From assembly GCA_038087015.1 (NCBI GenBank), contig JASBNA010000061.1, positions 186,001 to 250,000 of the forward strand: DNA of 64,000 nucleotides, read 5' to 3'. The notes under the pieces are model-generated. The model was given only the letters and a program-made list of their open reading frames with translations, did not search any database and was not told where the DNA came from. The first letter of the stretch is position 1. Each line of letters starts with the position of its first letter. Positions 61,027 to 64,000 of this stretch are shown piece after piece. A program made the translations under genes and the position numbers. Source of the stretch: Cerrena zonata. Taxonomy: Eukaryota > Basidiomycota > Agaricomycetes > Polyporales > Cerrenaceae.

Positions 61027-61253
61027 TGCTGTTCTGATTCAACCACAATTCCCCAGTCACCATTGCATTCTATCACGGTACTTACAATCAGGGTAGGCTA
61101 TCATATTACAGGGTGTACAGGGTAGAAGATGCGGACCCCAGGAGATCGTCAGATGCGGTGCATTGTGAGTGCGGGCCAACGTCTTCGATGATGTGCTGTA
61201 TTGGTGCATTGATGTAGTTTCTTGATGTGTTTATGTTGGCTTATCATGGGATT

Positions 61254-61365
61254 ATGTATTTATGTATGTTGATGGATTGTATTTATGTATGTTGATGGAT
61301 GTATTTATGTATGTTGATGGATGTATTTATGTATGTTGATGGATGTATTTATGTATTATGTAAAC
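61254..61365. repeat. 21-22-bp tandem repeat, about five copies
   Basis: Units of GTATTTATGTATGTTGATGGAT repeated with one length variant near 61277. It lies about 215 bases upstream of the GPI-type gene at 61580. Confidence 0.85.
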
Positions 61366-61579
61366 GGTAAGAGATTAGATCTTTTTGGATGTTGCTTTAA
61401 TTGGGAAGGAGGTCCTGTATAAGTCTGACAATTGCTAAATGGGCTACTTATTATACGAACAAGGGGGATGGGCAATGGTCGTGAGACCCATAAACCACAT
61501 GGCAGATGGGGAGATGTCTTATAAATAAGGAGAAATTCCTGATTGCTTCCACTTACTTTACTCTTTCCTATATTGAGAA

Positions 61580-61975
61580 ATGCAATTAGGTACCTTATTA
61601 GCAGCCACTGGTTTAATCAGTGGAGTAATTTCTTCCAATTTGAAACCTCGTCAATACGGTAGCATCCATGCCGATAAGGATGTTGTAATTGGTGAAGAGC
61701 AACAGTTGATGCAAATCCCTTCAATTGCAGATTACCATAACGACGCTGATGATTCTGACTGTGATGATGACTACTTTGTCTTTAATAAAAAGACCACTTT
61801 AACTGAATCCTCAGTTAAAAAGTCCAAATCTTCTAAGTCTTCCAAGTCTTCCAAGTCTTCCAAGTCTTCGACGTCTTCCAAGTCCAAATCAAAAACTAAA
61901 TCCTCTGGTGGTGAAGCCCTCAATCCCGCTGGGTTGTCTGCTGCTGCAGTCGCTGGTTTAATGGCTTTGTTATAA
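61580..61975 (+). CDS. small GPI-type protein with KSS repeats
   Basis: 131 residues. Signal peptide MQLGTLLAATGLISGVISS, then KPRQYG (possible KPR processing), a short acidic stretch with DDSDCDDDYF, and an S/K repeat SSKSSKSSKSSK encoded by 9-bp tandem TCCAAGTCT units. The C-terminus SSGGEALNPAGLSAAAVAGLMALL fits a GPI signal. Unlike classic wall proteins the spacer is Lys-rich. Family unknown. Confidence 0.72.
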   Translation: MQLGTLLAATGLISGVISSNLKPRQYGSIHADKDVVIGEEQQLMQIPSIADYHNDADDSDCDDDYFVFNKKTTLTESSVKKSKSSKSSKSSKSSKSSTSSKSKSKTKSSGGEALNPAGLSAAAVAGLMALL

Positions 61976-62002
61976 ATACATATGGCTTTGTTATAAATAC
62001 AT
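61961..62002. repeat. 21-bp tandem duplication over a stop codon
   Basis: ATGGCTTTGTTATAAATACAT occurs twice head to tail. The first copy encodes the last codons (MALL) and stop of the GPI-type gene; the second falls in the 3' UTR. Confidence 0.85.
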
Positions 62003-62182
62003 ATGGACTGTCTAGGAACTATACTGTAGATACCGTAGCTGAATCGTAAAGAAGCGGGCGCTCGCCGGTTCCGGCACCGCTAGTCCGGGGAAAACAAAAC
62101 TGAGGTACGGAGGTTGTGCCCATGAGTCAGTGAAAAAAAAAAAGTTGATTTAAAAAACGTCGTCGCCTGTTTGAAAAATTAT

Positions 62183-63118
62183 ATGTTTCTTCACCAACTC
62201 TTAACCATGTTCAATCCAAGTACTCGTGCTGCTGCTGGTGCAGTCGGTAAGAGGTTCGTTAGAAACAAAATAACTTCGAGTTCAACCTCAGCACTTGCTT
62301 ATAAGACTTTACATCGTAATCAAAAAAGACCTCCATTACCAACTTTAGAAACCCCAAATTGGTCAGCTGATGCAGCAGTTTCTTCTATTCTTTATGAAAC
62401 TCCAGTTCCATCCAAGGCTCCAAGAAAACAACACGTTTTGAACTGTTTGGTTCAAAATGAACCGGGGGTGTTATCATCAGTATCTGGAACTTTAGCCGCC
62501 CGTGGATTCAATATTGATTCTTTAGTTGTTTGTTCAACTGAAGTTAAAGATTTATCAAGAATGACCATTGTTTTAGGTGGTCAGGATGCAGTTATTGAAC
62601 AAGCAAGAAGACAAATTGAAGACTTGGTCCCGGTTTATGCGGTTTTGGATTATACTAATGCTCAAATCATTAAACGTGAATTATTATTAGCAAGAGTTTC
62701 ATTATTAGGTCCAGAATACTTCCAAGAATTAATCGCCACCCATAAATTACATACCAGTGAAGCAACCTCGATCCCTGATTTAAGTGCTACTGAACTGCAA
62801 TTCCATCCAAATAATTTGGTTCCAAGTGAAGCTTTAAGACAAAAACATCTTCATTTAGAACATATTTCAACAATCACCGAAAAATTCGGCGGTAAAATCG
62901 TAGATATCTCCACTAGAAACGTCATTGTTGAATTAAGTGCTAAACCAAGTCGTGTTTCCAGTTTTATTCAATTATTACATCCTTTTGGTATTTTAGAAAT
63001 CGCCAGATCTGGTATGATGGCTTTACCAAGAACTCCTTTGGATGGTAATAACGTCGAAGACGAAGAACCTATCGACGCTGCCGACATCGTCGACGCTTCT
63101 CAATTACCTCCTGGTTGA
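62183..63118 (+). CDS. ILV6: ILV6, acetolactate synthase regulatory subunit
   Basis: 311 residues from MFLHQLLTMFNPS (an internal ATG, MFNPS at 62207, is an equally good start; the frame opens 12 bases earlier at TTG). Mitochondrial presequence, then STSALAYKTLHRNQKRPPLPTLETPNW, ACT domain HVLNCLVQNEPGVLSSVSGTLAARGFNIDSLVV, DLVPVYAVLDYT, the second ACT-like half and the C-terminal ARSGMMALPRTPL...ASQLPPG, nearly as in S. cerevisiae Ilv6. It confers valine feedback on Ilv2 in branched-chain amino-acid synthesis. Confidence 0.97.
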   Translation: MFLHQLLTMFNPSTRAAAGAVGKRFVRNKITSSSTSALAYKTLHRNQKRPPLPTLETPNWSADAAVSSILYETPVPSKAPRKQHVLNCLVQNEPGVLSSVSGTLAARGFNIDSLVVCSTEVKDLSRMTIVLGGQDAVIEQARRQIEDLVPVYAVLDYTNAQIIKRELLLARVSLLGPEYFQELIATHKLHTSEATSIPDLSATELQFHPNNLVPSEALRQKHLHLEHISTITEKFGGKIVDISTRNVIVELSAKPSRVSSFIQLLHPFGILEIARSGMMALPRTPLDGNNVEDEEPIDAADIVDASQLPPG

Positions 63119-63536
63119 GTACTTATTAGTGTAAATATATATATATTGTTTGATTTTATTGATTCTGTAAGATTTTGTTAGTACGAACAAAAAACAAAAA
63201 AAAAAAAAAAAAAAAAAAAACAATAAGTTTTTGAGAAATTACTTCATTTCACTGACTTCATTTCATACTTGGTTATACTCGACTGGACGCTTGAACGAAG
63301 GTCCTCATACTAGTGTTTCCTGTTTGGTGGATATCGAAGAAGACAAAGACTCGGGTGGTGCTATATTCGAATATTGTACAACACAAGAGCAAAACAAGTC
63401 AAACTCAAGGCGGTTAAATTTCATTTCCAATCGACTAGCAAACTGGAATTATTAAATTACTCAATTATCAACTCCTTGATCTTTTGAAGCTCTTGAGAAG
63501 ATCTACTACTGTGTCAAGTACTCCAGTAAAGCCAAG
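63119..63536. other. intergenic region with poly-A tract
   Basis: A run of about 25 A near 63196-63220. A 74-codon frame at 63231-63455 has no family signal and is not accepted. Confidence 0.45.
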
Positions 63537-64000
63537 ATGGAAGATGGGTCATCTAACGAAATGTATCTGTCGAATAATAGTCAAGACATGTTGCATCAAT
63601 TTAACCAACAGCGACCATCCCAGCAAATGATGTATCAAATGCCAAATCATCTAGTCATTCCAAATCATGGTATACCCACTCAGCAGCAACAGCAACATCA
63701 ACAATCTCTGTCCCAATCCCAGTCCCCATCTCAAAACCAGCAACCGCTAACACAATACGGAATGATGGGTTTACCTCCACATTTACAGAATATACAATTG
63801 CAACAGCAACAGCCTCCTCAGCAGCCCGCAGCAGCAGCAGCAACAGTTCATGGCCTCGCATCCTGGAATCATAAATCTGCATCCAGATGGCTGTTCCCCC
63901 GATTCCACCTCAACAACAACCGTTACCACCTCAGTTCCAGCAGCAGCCTAATCAGCCCATCCCGTCAGCAGTACCACCACAACCGAAAAAGGCGTACTAA
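63537..64000 (+). CDS. Gln/Pro-rich protein, N-terminal part, probable frame breaks
   Basis: ATG at 63537 (MEDGSSNEMYLSNNSQDML) opens a Gln/Pro/Ser-rich protein resembling transcription-factor activation regions. Frame 0 stays open to the window edge, but after 63827 its translation turns into AAAAATVHGLASW, unlike what precedes. Skipping one base at CCC GCA (63825-63830) gives QPQQQQQQFMASHPGIINL, and a second skip at CCC GAT (63898-63903) gives PIPPQQQPLPPQFQQQ, both matching the Gln/Pro composition. Because CAG repeats are open in all frames, this is less certain than the other breaks. The gene is probably cut by the window end. Confidence 0.5.
   Translation, partial: MEDGSSNEMYLSNNSQDMLHQFNQQRPSQQMMYQMPNHLVIPNHGIPTQQQQQHQQSLSQSQSPSQNQQPLTQYGMMGLPPHLQNIQLQQQQPPQQPAAAAATVHGLASWNHKSASRWLFPRFHLNNNRYHLSSSSSLISPSRQQYHHNRKRRT

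Noticed and set aside
60721..61125. 134-codon frame upstream of JLP1
   Set aside because: Overlaps regulatory motifs and a second frame; no protein features.

Overview
The window looks like a nuclear chromosome segment of a budding yeast, most likely from the CTG-clade (Candida/Debaryomyces-type) lineage. Genes are compact, mostly intronless and A+T-rich. Nearly every recognisable protein has a Saccharomyces/Candida counterpart (ISC1, SPC25, TAF10, MTC5/SEA3, ERG27, UFD4, CAP1, SFT1, HSE1, LAG1/LAC1, MRP4, SBA1, CPS1, FIG4, JLP1, ILV6). The one clear spliceosomal intron has GTATGT, TACTAAC and TAG signals. Transfer RNAs are yeast-like: an intron-containing tRNA-Pro(UGG) and two tRNA-Ser(AGA). 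CTG=Ser decoding is suspected, not proven.

Layout. 0-4 kb: a DUF2415 protein, LCL2, two small unknown genes and tRNA-Pro. 4-10.6 kb: a gene-poor accessory stretch with three paralogous small secreted proteins carrying duplicated promoter blocks, one 5S rRNA gene and one solo LTR. 10.6-14.6 kb: ISC1, SPC25, a frame-broken unknown gene and a DUF2470 membrane protein. 14.6-28 kb: TAF10, MTC5, ERG27 and a PPxY membrane protein lie between inverted copies of a tRNA-Ser(AGA) block, flanked by LTR relics, a second 5S gene, an F-box relic and a G+C-rich island. 28-40 kb: a FUS3/KSS1-type MAP kinase, an allantoate-permease-family transporter, UFD4, CAP1, SFT1 and HSE1. 40-41.5 kb: a TATAAA-rich degenerate repeat and a second G+C-rich island. 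41.5-64 kb: ceramide synthase, MRP4, SBA1, CPS1, an F-box protein, FIG4, a 48-residue secreted peptide, an oligopeptide transporter, two small GPI-type wall proteins, two head-to-head DUF202 genes, JLP1, ILV6 and the start of a Gln-rich protein.

Themes. Sphingolipid metabolism appears twice (ISC1 degradation, LAG1/LAC1 synthesis). Endosome/vacuole function recurs (HSE1, FIG4, CPS1, MTC5, SFT1), as does ubiquitin (UFD4, an F-box protein, a PPxY protein). Surface or secreted proteins are numerous.

Two observations stand out. (1) Two dispersed 121-nt 5S rRNA genes differ strongly from the usual yeast sequence as I recall it, yet keep every helix I checked, and their bodies are identical while their flanks have drifted. 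(2) Otherwise intact conserved genes (LAG1/LAC1 twice, the OPT transporter, JLP1, probably the Gln-rich gene twice) are broken only by single +1 shifts. Two sites are UCC-UGA-U and GGG-UGA-C, resembling antizyme frameshift sites, and the rest are at a homotrimer codon (CCC-G, AAA-G). Sequence error or pseudogenisation is the null explanation; programmed +1 frameshifting is the alternative.
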